A DNA stretch of 64,000 bases from Planctomycetota bacterium (GCA_021776785.1 JAJFFF010000018.1:62001-126000); one strand, 5' to 3'. Positions 24,770-34,000 are shown, counted from the stretch's first letter. Notes: a model not told the origin generated them from the sequence alone. Translations and numbers: made by a program.

Positions 24770-24950
24770 GTAAATCTCCGCCGGTTGTTTCTTCGACCGC
24801 CGCAAAAACGCCGCGATCCCCCCGCTCCGGCTGTCGGGGAGCCTATGAATCGAATCGAGCAGACTACGCGGGAATCGGGGGCGTGTCAAAGCCCGGAACG
24901 CGCCCCCAGTCGGACTTCGGGTCGGTTTTTCAGCAGGCGGCGGGCCACTC

Positions 24951-25901
24951 CTACGCGACCGCGATGAGCTCCGGGGCCGCCTCGGCGCTCACGCGCACAG
25001 CGAACACCCCCGCTGCCAACGTGACGATGTCGGAATAGCGGCCCGGGGGCAAACGCGCCTCGCGCACATCGACGACGCGCGATCGGGCGCGATCGAAGCG
25101 GAAGTGCGTGACGGCGCCGTCCGGCCAGAGCACAACTCGCTCCTGGTCCGCGTCGCCTCGCTCCCGCGCCGTCCAAAGCTGGCCCTGAGGCGGACGCGCC
25201 GGGTCAAAGATGCGCGGAAACGGGATCGGGGTGCGGTCGGCCTGCGGGATCGTGTGCCAAGCGGCATCGCCGCCATCCCCACTCGCCGCGGCGTCAAACC
25301 ACTGGGGCCGGCCGTTTTTCGCGACGCCTACGCCCCCGTCCGGGCGGGACGACCCGGGGGCCGGGGAGCCGGGATAGCCCACAGCATCCGCGCGCGCATC
25401 GTCGTGGATGACCATGCCTTCGCGTCGAATCGGATACCAGTGCGCGGAACCGTCCGTCCGCGCGGGCGAGCCCGCGACCGGTTTTGCGGCACCTCGAAAT
25501 CGGTAAGACAGGGGGCCCGCATGCCGCGTCGGGCGCCCGGTCCGCAAGTCGATGCCGAACCGTTGCACCCCGCCGACGCCATCCAGACGGAAGGCCAGCG
25601 CCCGAGCATGTTCGGATTCGGGGTCGGCTCCCTCCTCGCGACGCACTTCTTCGCCCGCCGCGTTCACGTGTCGCACGCGGAGCTGCTCGCCGAACACGGG
25701 GCCGGACTGGGGCTCGAGGACGAGCACGATGGACGGGTCGGTGCTCGCCAACGCGAGGCGGCGTTGCGGTGTGATGCGTGTGCGTTCGTCCCACCCGAGC
25801 GTACCGAGGTCGCGCCACACGCTTCCGTCAAAGAGCCACAGATGGTCCCCGCGCCAACCGCCCAAATGGGCGACGTGCTGTTTTTGGTCGGTCGCGATCA
25901 C
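24951..25901 (-). CDS. Hypothetical protein at the end of the lipid A operon
   Basis: 316 aa, starting 22 bp after the oxidoreductase stop on the same strand. Repeated short beta segments (GDHLWLFDGSVWRDLG, AHWYPIRREGMVIHDD, GQLWTARERGDADQERVVLWPDG) suggest a beta-propeller-like fold, without a signal peptide or catalytic motif. In other bacteria this operon position often holds lpxB; this protein has no similarity to LpxB that I can see. No function assigned. Confidence 0.55.
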   Translation of the reverse strand: MIATDQKQHVAHLGGWRGDHLWLFDGSVWRDLGTLGWDERTRITPQRRLALASTDPSIVLVLEPQSGPVFGEQLRVRHVNAAGEEVRREEGADPESEHARALAFRLDGVGGVQRFGIDLRTGRPTRHAGPLSYRFRGAAKPVAGSPARTDGSAHWYPIRREGMVIHDDARADAVGYPGSPAPGSSRPDGGVGVAKNGRPQWFDAAASGDGGDAAWHTIPQADRTPIPFPRIFDPARPPQGQLWTARERGDADQERVVLWPDGAVTHFRFDRARSRVVDVREARLPPGRYSDIVTLAAGVFAVRVSAEAAPELIAVA

Positions 25902-25923
25902 GGGGCGACTCCGGCGCCTTTCG

Positions 25924-26934
25924 TTACGGCATCGCCGCCGCGCGCGACCGGTCGATCGCGTGCAGGATGGCGTCGGCGATCTTGACGACTTCTAAGCCGT
26001 GTTCGCCGGGGACGGACGGCGCCTGTTTGCGGCGCGCCGCAGCGATGAAATCACCGAGCTCTTTTTCGAGCGGGTCGTGCTCCGGCATATCGATCGTCTT
26101 GGCGTGCAAGAGATCGCCGAACACCGACTCCTGTCCGCGCAGATCCGTGAGCGACGACGGATCCTCCGTGATCTTTTTGACGACGTCGAGGGTGAGCTTG
26201 TTGGATTTTTTGTAAATCACGCCCTGCCGCGCGCCGTAGTCGAGCGAGATGTACGAGTCCGCGGAGAACACGCGAATCTTGCGCATGGTCTGCACGGCCA
26301 CGCGACTTGCCGTCACGTTCGCCACCGCGCCGTTTTCAAACGTAAGGCGCGCGTTCGCGATGTCCTCGTTCGAACTCAGGATGCCCACGCCGACGGCGTC
26401 CACCCGCGCGACTTTGGACCCCACGATGTGCAGGATCACATCGAGGTCGTGAATCATGAGGTCGAGCACGACGCCGACATCCGTCGCGCGAAACGAAAAC
26501 GGGTTGAGGCGGTGGCACTCGATGAACAGCGGGCGGATGCCTAAGTCGACCGCCGCAACCACGACCGGATTGAACCGTTCGACGTGGCCGACGCCGACGT
26601 ACGTGTTGTGCTGCCGCGCCGTATCGACAATTTTTTGCGCCGCTTCGACGGTGTCCGCCAACGGCTTTTCGACGAGTACGGGGATGCCCTGGCGTAAGAA
26701 CCAACACGCAACCTCGGCGTGTTTGATCGTCGGGACCGCGACACTCACCGCGTCGACACCCACAACTTGGGTGTGATCTTCGACGGCCTTACAGCCGTAC
26801 GCCTGGGCGATCGCGCCGCGTCGCTCGGGGTCCTGATCGGCGACGGCAACGAGTTCGACGCCCTCCATCTGCGCGTAGATGCGCGCATGATTGCGACCGA
26901 AATGGCCGACGCCGACGACGGCAACGCGGATCAT
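25924..26934 (-). CDS. Gfo/Idh/MocA-family NAD(P)-dependent oxidoreductase (lipid A operon)
   Basis: 336 aa with N-terminal Rossmann fold (VAVVGVGHFGRNHARIY), the family EKP motif (VLVEKPLADT) holding the catalytic Lys, and DLMIHDLDVILHIVG with the family HD pair. ATG 26934 overlaps the lpxA stop (ATGA), so they are co-translated. Gfo/Idh genes directly behind lpxA are known in several Gram-negative groups; one characterised case is GnnA, which oxidises the UDP-GlcNAc 3-position for amide-linked lipid A. A GnnB aminotransferase is not in this window, so that role is only a suggestion. Confidence 0.82.
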   Translation of the reverse strand: MIRVAVVGVGHFGRNHARIYAQMEGVELVAVADQDPERRGAIAQAYGCKAVEDHTQVVGVDAVSVAVPTIKHAEVACWFLRQGIPVLVEKPLADTVEAAQKIVDTARQHNTYVGVGHVERFNPVVVAAVDLGIRPLFIECHRLNPFSFRATDVGVVLDLMIHDLDVILHIVGSKVARVDAVGVGILSSNEDIANARLTFENGAVANVTASRVAVQTMRKIRVFSADSYISLDYGARQGVIYKKSNKLTLDVVKKITEDPSSLTDLRGQESVFGDLLHAKTIDMPEHDPLEKELGDFIAAARRKQAPSVPGEHGLEVVKIADAILHAIDRSRAAAMP

Positions 26935-27746
26935 GCGTGCCCCCGGTTGGGATCTTCGCCCTGACGACCTTGGCGACCGCCGCCGCTCGCGCGGAGAAAC
27001 GAAACCAGCTCGATGACCTCGGGCACTTCGGCGAACTCGGCCGCTAAGCCCTTGAGCGCGTCCGCCATCGTGCGATCCGATCGGTACAGCACGCGGTACG
27101 CATCCTTGAGCGCGCGAATGGCCGCGTCGCTTAGTCCGCCGCGCTTGAGGCCGATCACGTTGATGCCGCGTACGCGCGACGGATGACCTTCAACAATCGT
27201 GAACGGCGGAATGTCTTTCGTGATCCGGGACAAACCGCCGACGTAAGCGAACCGCCCCACCGTCGTGAAGTGATGGATTCCGACGCCGCCATTGAGAATC
27301 GCAAAGTCCTGCACTTGCACGTGGCCCGCGAGCATGACGTTGTTCGCCAAGATCACGCGGTTGCCGACGGTGCAATCGTGCGCCACGTGGCTGCACGCCA
27401 TCAAGATGCAATCATCGCCGACCGTCGTCACGCCGCCGCCCGATTCGGTTCCGATGTTGAGCGTTACGTTCTCGCGAATGTGGTTGCGCGCACCCAAGAT
27501 CAGCCGCGTGGGTTCGCCGTGGTACTTGAGGTCTTGCGGCTCGCCCCCGACGACGGCGTGCGGATGCACGACGCACTCCGACCCCATTTCGGTGTTGCCC
27601 GTCACGACGGAGTGCGCGCCGATGCGACAGTTGTCGCCGACCTTCGCGTCCGCGCCGATGACCGCATACGCTCCGATTTGGACGCCGGTGCCCAAGGCAG
27701 CGCCGCTCTCGACGATAGCGGTGGGATGGATGCGCGTGTCGCTCAA
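26931..27746 (-). CDS. lpxA: Acyl-ACP--UDP-N-acetylglucosamine O-acyltransferase
   Basis: 271 aa left-handed beta-helix of hexapeptide repeats (IHPTAIVESGAALGTGVQIGAYAVIG) plus the LpxA signatures HVAHDCTVGN (catalytic His), ANNVMLAGHV and GGVGIHHFTTVG, and a C-terminal helical domain. It catalyses the first step of lipid A synthesis, attaching a 3-hydroxyacyl chain to UDP-GlcNAc. The start overlaps the lpxC-fabZ stop and its end overlaps the oxidoreductase start. Confidence 0.95.
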   Translation of the reverse strand: MSDTRIHPTAIVESGAALGTGVQIGAYAVIGADAKVGDNCRIGAHSVVTGNTEMGSECVVHPHAVVGGEPQDLKYHGEPTRLILGARNHIRENVTLNIGTESGGGVTTVGDDCILMACSHVAHDCTVGNRVILANNVMLAGHVQVQDFAILNGGVGIHHFTTVGRFAYVGGLSRITKDIPPFTIVEGHPSRVRGINVIGLKRGGLSDAAIRALKDAYRVLYRSDRTMADALKGLAAEFAEVPEVIELVSFLRASGGGRQGRQGEDPNRGHA

Positions 27747-29083
27747 AACTCCTCGTGCTCCACGTTACTCGGCGAATCGACGAGCATGAATTTCATTTCG
27801 GCTTCGGCCACAACCGTATCGCGGACCGTCGCATGCGCTTTCACCTTGCCGCCGCGACGCCCCAGATGAAGCGTCTCGACCACCAATCGCAATTGGTCGC
27901 CGGGCATGACCGCGTGGCGTAAACGAACTCTGTCCATACCTAGAAACACCGCCACCTTGCCCGAGTACTCCAGCTTGCGCAAGAGCAGAATGCCCGCCAG
28001 CTGCGCAAGCGCCTCCAACGTCAGCACGGCCGGCATAATCGGCGTTTCAGGGTAGTGACCGACAAAAAACGGCTCGTTGATCGTGACGTTCTTAATCCCG
28101 ACCGCTCGCTTGAACCCCTGAACCTGGATCACGCGATCCACAAGCAGCATCGGATAGCGATGCGGTAACACACGCATGATCTCTTTGATACCGAAACCGT
28201 TGCCGCGCTGGACGTACCCCAGATCTTCCCGGCGGTTCTCTTCGTTCGCGACGCGTTCGACCAGCCGGCGATTCGCCGCGTGGCCGGTGCGGTGCGCCAC
28301 GATGTGACCGATGATCGGTCGTCCGAGCAGCATCAGGTCCCCGACCAAGTCGAGCATCTTGTGACGCACGTACTCGTCGTTGAACCGCAGGTGCTTCGCG
28401 TCGGCTTCGGCGTCGGGCGTGATGACCAAAGTGTTGTGTTCGTTCGCGCCCTGACCCAACCCGGCTTTCTTGAGGGCTTCAACTTCTTCGCTGGTCACGA
28501 ACGTGCGCGCCGGCGCAATCTGTTCGACAAACGTGCGCGTGTCCAAGTCAATCGTCACGGTCTCGTGGAGCGCGCGCGGCGTTTCGTATCCCAACGTGTA
28601 GGACAATCGCAGGCCGCCTTCGCGCGGCAACGCCACGATGGCCCAATTGCCGTCACTCACATGAATCGGCTCACGAATGATGACCGGCTCGGTCGGCTCT
28701 TTCTGCTCCTTGATCTCGGCTTCCGCGATCGCCTGCGCAAACGAGATGCTGGAACCATCCATGCCGGGCACTTCCGGTCCGTCGATCTCGCATAAGACGT
28801 TGTCGACTTGGTACGCGGAAAGAGCGGCGAGGAGATGCTCGACCGTATGCACTTCGGCATCGCCCCGTCGCAGGCAACTTCGGCGCGGCGTAACATGGAC
28901 GAAGTCAAAACGCGCCGGAATCTCGGGCTTGCCCGGAAGATCCATGCGGCGGAAAACGACGCCCGCGCCCGGGCTCGCCGGCAGTAAGCGCAGCGTCACG
29001 CCGGCTCCCGTGTGGAGTCCCACTCCGCTCAACTCGGTGGACCGATTGAGCGTGTTTTGGAGGCGCGGTTCAGGGGCTGCCAC
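27743..29083 (-). CDS. lpxC: Bifunctional LpxC deacetylase / FabZ hydroxyacyl-ACP dehydratase
   Basis: 446 aa fusion. Residues 1 to about 290 are LpxC: Glu82 and zinc ligand His83 in TVEHLLAAL, His241 and Asp245 in HKMLDLVGDL, His268 in HRTGHAANRR. Residues about 300-446 are FabZ: LPHRYPMLLVDRV, His343 in FVGHYPETPIMPAVL and Glu357 in LEALAQLAG. The FabZ motif has Ala where Gly is usual after PIMP. LpxC commits UDP-acyl-GlcNAc to lipid A while FabZ feeds fatty acid elongation from the same hydroxyacyl-ACP pool, so the fusion ties the two. It lies downstream of bamA and overlaps lpxA by ATGA. Confidence 0.93.
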   Translation of the reverse strand: MAAPEPRLQNTLNRSTELSGVGLHTGAGVTLRLLPASPGAGVVFRRMDLPGKPEIPARFDFVHVTPRRSCLRRGDAEVHTVEHLLAALSAYQVDNVLCEIDGPEVPGMDGSSISFAQAIAEAEIKEQKEPTEPVIIREPIHVSDGNWAIVALPREGGLRLSYTLGYETPRALHETVTIDLDTRTFVEQIAPARTFVTSEEVEALKKAGLGQGANEHNTLVITPDAEADAKHLRFNDEYVRHKMLDLVGDLMLLGRPIIGHIVAHRTGHAANRRLVERVANEENRREDLGYVQRGNGFGIKEIMRVLPHRYPMLLVDRVIQVQGFKRAVGIKNVTINEPFFVGHYPETPIMPAVLTLEALAQLAGILLLRKLEYSGKVAVFLGMDRVRLRHAVMPGDQLRLVVETLHLGRRGGKVKAHATVRDTVVAEAEMKFMLVDSPSNVEHEEF

Positions 29084-29165
29084 AGGTCTCGATTCGCGAT
29101 TCGCTGGCCGATCTTACACCAGGGCGAAATCGCAAGGGGAAGACCATCTGGGGAGGACAGCCCTT

Positions 29166-31604
29166 TTAGAAATTGCGCTGAAACGCAATGGAAACGACTT
29201 GCTTCACATCGCCCGCTTGATCACGGATCGGAAAGCCGAAGTCGATGATCAGCGGCGGCTGCGTCGGACCGCCAAACCCGATCGCGAACCCAAATCCTGC
29301 CGAGACGCGCCAGTCGTCGCCGTCGAAGTCCCCGATGGTTGTGTCCAAGCCCCCCTGGTCGAGAAACACGACGAAGTCGAGACCGAATCCGCTCGCCTCC
29401 GACGTCGTGATCGGGATCGTGTATTGCAAGCTCAGGGTCAACAGGAACTCACCGCCGGTCGGGCGCCCGTTCGAGCGCGGACCGACTTCGCGCCACTCGA
29501 ATCCGCGCAGGCTGCGGCCGCCCAAGAAAAATCGCTCGAAAATCGGAACCTCTCCGGTGTCGTCGAACGCGGTCGCATAGTCGCTGCGAATCGACAGCTG
29601 AATGCGGTGCCAGCCGCCGCGACGAGGGCGGAACACGCGCCACCCGGCGCGGTGCGAAATCGATAGCTTGAAGATGTCCACGTGGCCACCGAGGGGTCCA
29701 CCGGAGATCGCGCCACTCAACGTCGTGACGTGGCCGTTGAGAAACGAGTCCACCTCGCGGCGAATGGTTCGACGCAACGTCACGCCCAGCGTGTGAATCG
29801 TACTGGAGCCCTGTTGGTCGATGGCGTTGAGCGGTGCTGGAGGATCGAGGTCTTCCAAAATCACTTGGCGCAACGACCAGTTGACCGAGAGGTTCCAGAT
29901 GAAATCCTCGTCGAGGAATCGCCCGACGCGCACGAGCGCGGTGTCCGTGATCTGATCGTAGTCGTCAAATAGCGAGAACCGCCGCGAGAACTCCGTTGAA
30001 AGCGACCAACGCGAATCGCGCAGAGCCGGATCCGAAAACGCGATGGTGAACTGACTCAGCGTCGCGCCCGGTGCCGCCGTCAACGTGAACCGCTGGCCCG
30101 CACCGCGAAACGCGGCCGCGCCAAAAATGTTGTAGAACGGATCGGGCGTCTTCTTGATATCGAAGTTGCGCCACGTGATCGACAACTGCCCGAACGCACC
30201 GCCGTCTGTACTGACGCCGCCGCCAACCGTGAACTGACGCGTATCGACTTCGCGAACGGTAAGGTCGATGTCGTACACATCGTCGGGACCGTCGAGATTC
30301 TTTTTGAGGCCCCAACCGCGCCCGCTCCCGAAACGGATGCTATCGAAGTAGCGCAGTTGACCGAGGCGATTGCGCGCGCCCTCGAGCGCTTCGATGTTGA
30401 GGAAATCACCCGGCAGTGCGCCTTTGCGGAACTGGCGCCGAATAACGTTGTCCTTGGTGTACTGGTTGCCGTAGATCCGAATGCGACCGACTTTGTGCTT
30501 CGGTCCCGCGACGATTTCGAGCCGAATACGCGACGTCGCGTTCGCGCTGTTGTCCTGAATGTGCTCGGTGATCCGGGCGCCCGCGTAGGCGCGTTCCCAC
30601 AAACGCTCGCGCATGGCGCGCACGGTTTTTTGCAGATCGGTTAGGCGCAGCGGATCGCCGGGTTGTAGCAACGAAAGTTTTTGTAGCTCCAGCGGCGCCA
30701 AAAAGTCGGCGTCCTGCGCCATCGGCTTGCCGTCTTTTGTATAGACGACTTCGATCGGTCCATCCAGCGTGTAGCGCTTGCCCTCTTCAATGCGGAATCG
30801 AAGCTGCGCAAACGTCTTGGCTTGGTTAAACCGCGTCTCGATATAGACCACGCGCGCGTCGCGAAAGCCCTGCTGCTGGTAATAGACTTCCATGCGGCGA
30901 CGGTCCTGATCGACGGCCGCGCGGTCGTAGTACTTCGGGTTTAAGAACTTGCCGAGCCCCAGCAGTTTCGTGCGGTAGCTGTCGGTGTTGCGAATGCGCT
31001 CTTTGAGATCGCTCGGCTTCACCGATACCGCGCCCTCCAAGATCACCTCTTTGACTTTGACGCGTTCACTCGTGATGACTTGGAACACCACGTCTTCGAC
31101 TTCGGGGCGGCTCGTCTTGCGCCGGTAGTAATCGACGCCGACGAAGAAGTAGCCCTTCTCGCGGTGGAGACGGCGCAACAACTTGCGATCGGCTTCGAGT
31201 CGGTGCTCCAACAACGGGCGGCCCGGCACGACCGACATCAGCATCTCGAAGTCCGACTTCTTCACCTTGCGCAGGCCGCGCACATCGACACGCCCCACCA
31301 TCACGCTGTCCAACACGACAAACGTGATCTCGACGCCGCCCTCGACGTCGGCCTCGCGGATCTCGAGGACCTGGGAGAAAAAGCGCCGGAGCGAGAGGCG
31401 GTCTCGGGAGAGCAACCCCGCGTCGTATTTCTCCCCTTCCTTGGTGGCGATTTGCTCGCGCAACACATCGTCGGAGTACCGACGGTTGCCCTCAAACGAC
31501 ACCTTGACGACGGTGCGTTCCGATGGCGATGAGGCCGCATCATCTTGCGCCCAGAGCACAGGAGAAGCGAAGCCGAGGAGACAGAGTAAGACTAGGGGGC
31601 GCAC
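29166..31604 (-). CDS. bamA: Outer membrane assembly protein BamA
   Basis: 812 aa. A signal peptide (LLCLLGFASPVLWAQ) is followed by POTRA domains (about 35-420; VVKVSFEGNRRYSDDVLREQI, KVGRIRIYGNQYTKDNVIRRQF) and a 16-strand Omp85 beta-barrel with the L6 motif LRGFEW in FFLGGRSLRGFEWR. The C-terminal Phe (AFQRNF) is the usual barrel-insertion signal. It inserts beta-barrel proteins into the outer membrane. Upstream of lpxC-fabZ by 82 bp, it probably heads the envelope operon. Confidence 0.94.
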   Translation of the reverse strand: MRPLVLLCLLGFASPVLWAQDDAASSPSERTVVKVSFEGNRRYSDDVLREQIATKEGEKYDAGLLSRDRLSLRRFFSQVLEIREADVEGGVEITFVVLDSVMVGRVDVRGLRKVKKSDFEMLMSVVPGRPLLEHRLEADRKLLRRLHREKGYFFVGVDYYRRKTSRPEVEDVVFQVITSERVKVKEVILEGAVSVKPSDLKERIRNTDSYRTKLLGLGKFLNPKYYDRAAVDQDRRRMEVYYQQQGFRDARVVYIETRFNQAKTFAQLRFRIEEGKRYTLDGPIEVVYTKDGKPMAQDADFLAPLELQKLSLLQPGDPLRLTDLQKTVRAMRERLWERAYAGARITEHIQDNSANATSRIRLEIVAGPKHKVGRIRIYGNQYTKDNVIRRQFRKGALPGDFLNIEALEGARNRLGQLRYFDSIRFGSGRGWGLKKNLDGPDDVYDIDLTVREVDTRQFTVGGGVSTDGGAFGQLSITWRNFDIKKTPDPFYNIFGAAAFRGAGQRFTLTAAPGATLSQFTIAFSDPALRDSRWSLSTEFSRRFSLFDDYDQITDTALVRVGRFLDEDFIWNLSVNWSLRQVILEDLDPPAPLNAIDQQGSSTIHTLGVTLRRTIRREVDSFLNGHVTTLSGAISGGPLGGHVDIFKLSISHRAGWRVFRPRRGGWHRIQLSIRSDYATAFDDTGEVPIFERFFLGGRSLRGFEWREVGPRSNGRPTGGEFLLTLSLQYTIPITTSEASGFGLDFVVFLDQGGLDTTIGDFDGDDWRVSAGFGFAIGFGGPTQPPLIIDFGFPIRDQAGDVKQVVSIAFQRNF

Positions 31605-31889
31605 GGAGAAGCGAGGGATTATACGTGTCGAGCGCCATCGGCGAAACGGCGATTGAAACCCGCGCCAAAGATGCCGTCAGAGCGACTCATCTGGTGGACA
31701 TCTGGGCGATCTTGGACCCGCTGCAGATCCGTCCCCCTCGAACTACGACCCGCCTCCGTCCCGCCGGCGCCCCGCCTTCGACGAGGGCTACCGCGGGTGG
31801 TCCGACGCCAAGCGCCGGACGACAACTCATGGTGCGTAGATTTTTCCGAGCGCGTGCCCCGTACCGACCAAAGTAAGAGTTGCCGAGCG
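31605..31889. other. Leader region of bamA without a recognised gene
   Basis: 285 bp between bamA and the dnaB-side repeat array. Short open frames on both strands lack ribosome binding sites and family patterns. The bamA promoter should be here or inside the repeat; no convincing box was found. Confidence 0.4.
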
Positions 31890-32190
31890 TGCACAAGAAC
31901 AAAAAAAAACCAAACGACCAGGCACGCACACACACCGCCAGAGGCGAAGACGAGCAAGCGAATCGGTGCCAAACCGTTCAAACGTCAAGGTCTCAACATC
32001 GTCAGATGTTGAACCAAGTAACACCGCGAACGTCAAAGAAAAGGTCCGAGCCGCAAAGTGCGCACAAGAACAAAAAACCAAACGACAGGCACGCACACAC
32101 ACCGCCAGAGGCGAAGACGAGCAGGCGAATCGGTGCCAAACCGTTCAAACGTCAAGGTCTCAACATCGTCAGATGTTGAACCAAGAAACA
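31890..32190. repeat. Intergenic repeat array behind dnaB, two 168-bp-spaced units
   Basis: Two near-identical units (near 31890 and 32058; shared words caaacgaccaggcacgcaca, cgccagaggcgaagacgagc, ggtgccaaaccgttcaaacg) each end with the hairpin sequence TCAACATCGTCAGATGTTGA (31992-32014 and 32160-32182). They belong to the same family as the array behind frr: the order cgccagaggcga - acgagcaa - ggtgccaaaccg - aacgtca - gtctcaacatcgtcagatgttgaaccaag is preserved. Considered non-coding. Confidence 0.82.
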
Positions 32191-32192
32191 CG

Positions 32193-32223
32193 CTAGCGTC
32201 AACGCCTCCGGCGTTGACGCTAG
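32193..32223 (-). terminator. 14-bp perfect hairpin overlapping the dnaB stop codon
   Basis: CTAGCGTCAACGCC (32193-32206) pairs with GGCGTTGACGCTAG (32210-32223) across a 3-base loop; the dnaB TAG (32222-32220) is inside the stem. Beyond it on the minus strand comes CGTGTTTCTTGG, a poor T-run. Same arrangement as at frr, with an unrelated stem sequence. Confidence 0.6.
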
Positions 32224-33614
32224 AACGACTCGTCCATCCCAAACGCCGGGTTCTCAAACCGCAAAATCTCGCCAAAGAAGTGGAACTCGACGCGGCCGGT
32301 CGGTCCGTTTCTTTGTTTGGAGATGATCACTTCGGCTTTGTTTCGATTCTCGTCGGTCGGGTTGTACTGGAACTCGCGGTACAGAAAACAGATCAAGTCC
32401 GCGTCCTGTTCGAGTGCGCCGGACTCGCGCAGGTCACTCATCCGCGGCCGGCGATCCTCGCGGCTATCCACGCTGCGGTTGAGCTGAGAGATCGCGATGA
32501 CCGGACAATTCAATTCGCGCGCCATCGCTTTGAGCGACCGCGAAATCTGCGCGACTTCCTGTTGCCGGTTCTCGCCCTTGCCGGTTTCCATGAGCTGGAG
32601 GTAGTCCACAACGACCAAGCCGATCTCGCCTTTGCGCTGCTTGACGCGACGCGCTTTCGCGCGAATGGATGTCGAGGTGGCGCCGGTGGTGTCGTCGATA
32701 AAAATCGGCGCTTCCATCAGTTCGCCCGCCGCCTGCGTGAGCTTCTCGATGTCTTCGTTGGTGAGGTTGCCGTTGCGGACACGTTGCAGCTCAACGCGAG
32801 CACGGGAGCAGAGCATGTTGCGCACGAGGTGCTTGCGATTGACCTCAAGGCTGAAGTACACGACCGGCTTGCGCTCGACGACCCCGATGTGATCCACAAG
32901 ACAGTTCGAGAACGTGGTTTTGCCCATGGACGGACGGCCCGCCACGATGACTAAGTCGCCGAAGCCGAGGCCGGTCGTTAGGTCGTCGAAGCGATGGTAG
33001 CCCGTCGGGACGCCGTTGATGCCGCCGCCCCCCTCAATGAGCTGTTGAATCTCATCGAACGTCTCGTTGAGCACCGTCTGAATCTCGACGGTTTCCTGCT
33101 CCGCGGCGCCGCGTCCCAGCGCAAAGACCTGCTCTTCGGCAAAGTCCAGCAGGTCGTGGCCGGGCACGCCGCCCCCGTAGGCGGACGCCTGGATGTTGGT
33201 GCACACGTGGATGAGATTGCGGGTGACCGCCTTCTCGCTCACGATCTTGGCGTACTCTTCGGCCCCCGCCGACGACGGGACATACTCAACCAGCTGCGCG
33301 AGATAGGCCTCGCCACCGACCTTCTCAAGATCGCCGGTGCGCGCGAGTTCCTCTTTGATGAGCACGGCATCGACGCGCTTGCCCATGTTGAACAGACGAC
33401 CGCACGCCTCGTAGATCTTTTGGTGCGCCGTTGTGTAGAAGTCCTCGGACTTGACCAACGTCATGATGTCGGTCAGCACGTCGCCGTCGAGCAAGGCGGC
33501 GCCGAGGACCGAACGCTCCGCGTCGTCATTGTGCGGCGGCAATCGTGCGAAACTTTTTGAAGCAGGTTCCAGAACAACACCCTCCGATTGACCGCACCGA
33601 CCACGTTGGCCCAT
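32220..33614 (-). CDS. dnaB: Replicative DNA helicase DnaB
   Basis: 464 aa. The N-terminal domain contains PHNDDAERSVLGAALLDGDVL, and the RecA-like domain has Walker A GRPSMGKTTFS, the DnaB motif VVDYLQLM with Walker B Asp, and QLNRSVDSREDRRPRMSDLRESGALEQDAD. It forms the hexameric helicase at the replication fork. ATG 33614 is the first start; a TTG near 33548 (giving LPPHNDDAER) would match the usual DnaB N-terminus better, so the first roughly 22 residues may not be translated. It follows rplI on the same strand but a terminator separates them. Confidence 0.93.
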   Translation of the reverse strand: MGQRGRCGQSEGVVLEPASKSFARLPPHNDDAERSVLGAALLDGDVLTDIMTLVKSEDFYTTAHQKIYEACGRLFNMGKRVDAVLIKEELARTGDLEKVGGEAYLAQLVEYVPSSAGAEEYAKIVSEKAVTRNLIHVCTNIQASAYGGGVPGHDLLDFAEEQVFALGRGAAEQETVEIQTVLNETFDEIQQLIEGGGGINGVPTGYHRFDDLTTGLGFGDLVIVAGRPSMGKTTFSNCLVDHIGVVERKPVVYFSLEVNRKHLVRNMLCSRARVELQRVRNGNLTNEDIEKLTQAAGELMEAPIFIDDTTGATSTSIRAKARRVKQRKGEIGLVVVDYLQLMETGKGENRQQEVAQISRSLKAMARELNCPVIAISQLNRSVDSREDRRPRMSDLRESGALEQDADLICFLYREFQYNPTDENRNKAEVIISKQRNGPTGRVEFHFFGEILRFENPAFGMDESF

Positions 33615-34000
33615 TCTCTACTCAGGGCCGCACCAATAAAAACCAGACTGCTTGAATCCGGACCCGCGAAGAATCCGGACCGCCGGGCACTCAGGGTTCA
33701 GCACCCAGACGCCCATGACCCAGACACGCATGGCGGCAATCCGTTCGCACTCCCTGCCGCACTCTTGCCGTGGATTCCAGTTGAGTTCGCCGCGAGCATA
33801 TCGACGTCATGGAGCGCACGAAAGTCCTGTTCTAGGTTACGGCCGGCACGGACGAAGATTGTGCATAACCGGTGGATGAGGCGCGCAGTCGCGGGGAGTG
33901 CTCGGGGGAAAATCGGGGGACCGTGCGGGGGAAACGAGTGTCGGGCACCGCTGTGTTTTTTGGGAGAGAACTGCACGGTCCGTAAACGGGCCCGGACACG
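33615..34000. promoter_or_regulatory. dnaB upstream region with one DnaA-box match
   Basis: 386 bp without a gene. TGTGCATAA at 33860-33868 is the complement of TTATGCACA and fits the DnaA-box consensus TTATNCACA exactly. It lies 246 bp before the dnaB start. One box alone may be chance; it is consistent with DnaA control of dnaB and not with an origin. Confidence 0.35.

Noticed and set aside
31605..31889. Small non-coding RNA (SRP RNA, RNase P RNA or tmRNA) before bamA
   Set aside because: No diagnostic motif of these RNAs was seen on either strand.
33615..34000. Replication origin near dnaB
   Set aside because: Only one DnaA-box match and no AT-rich unwinding region or box cluster.
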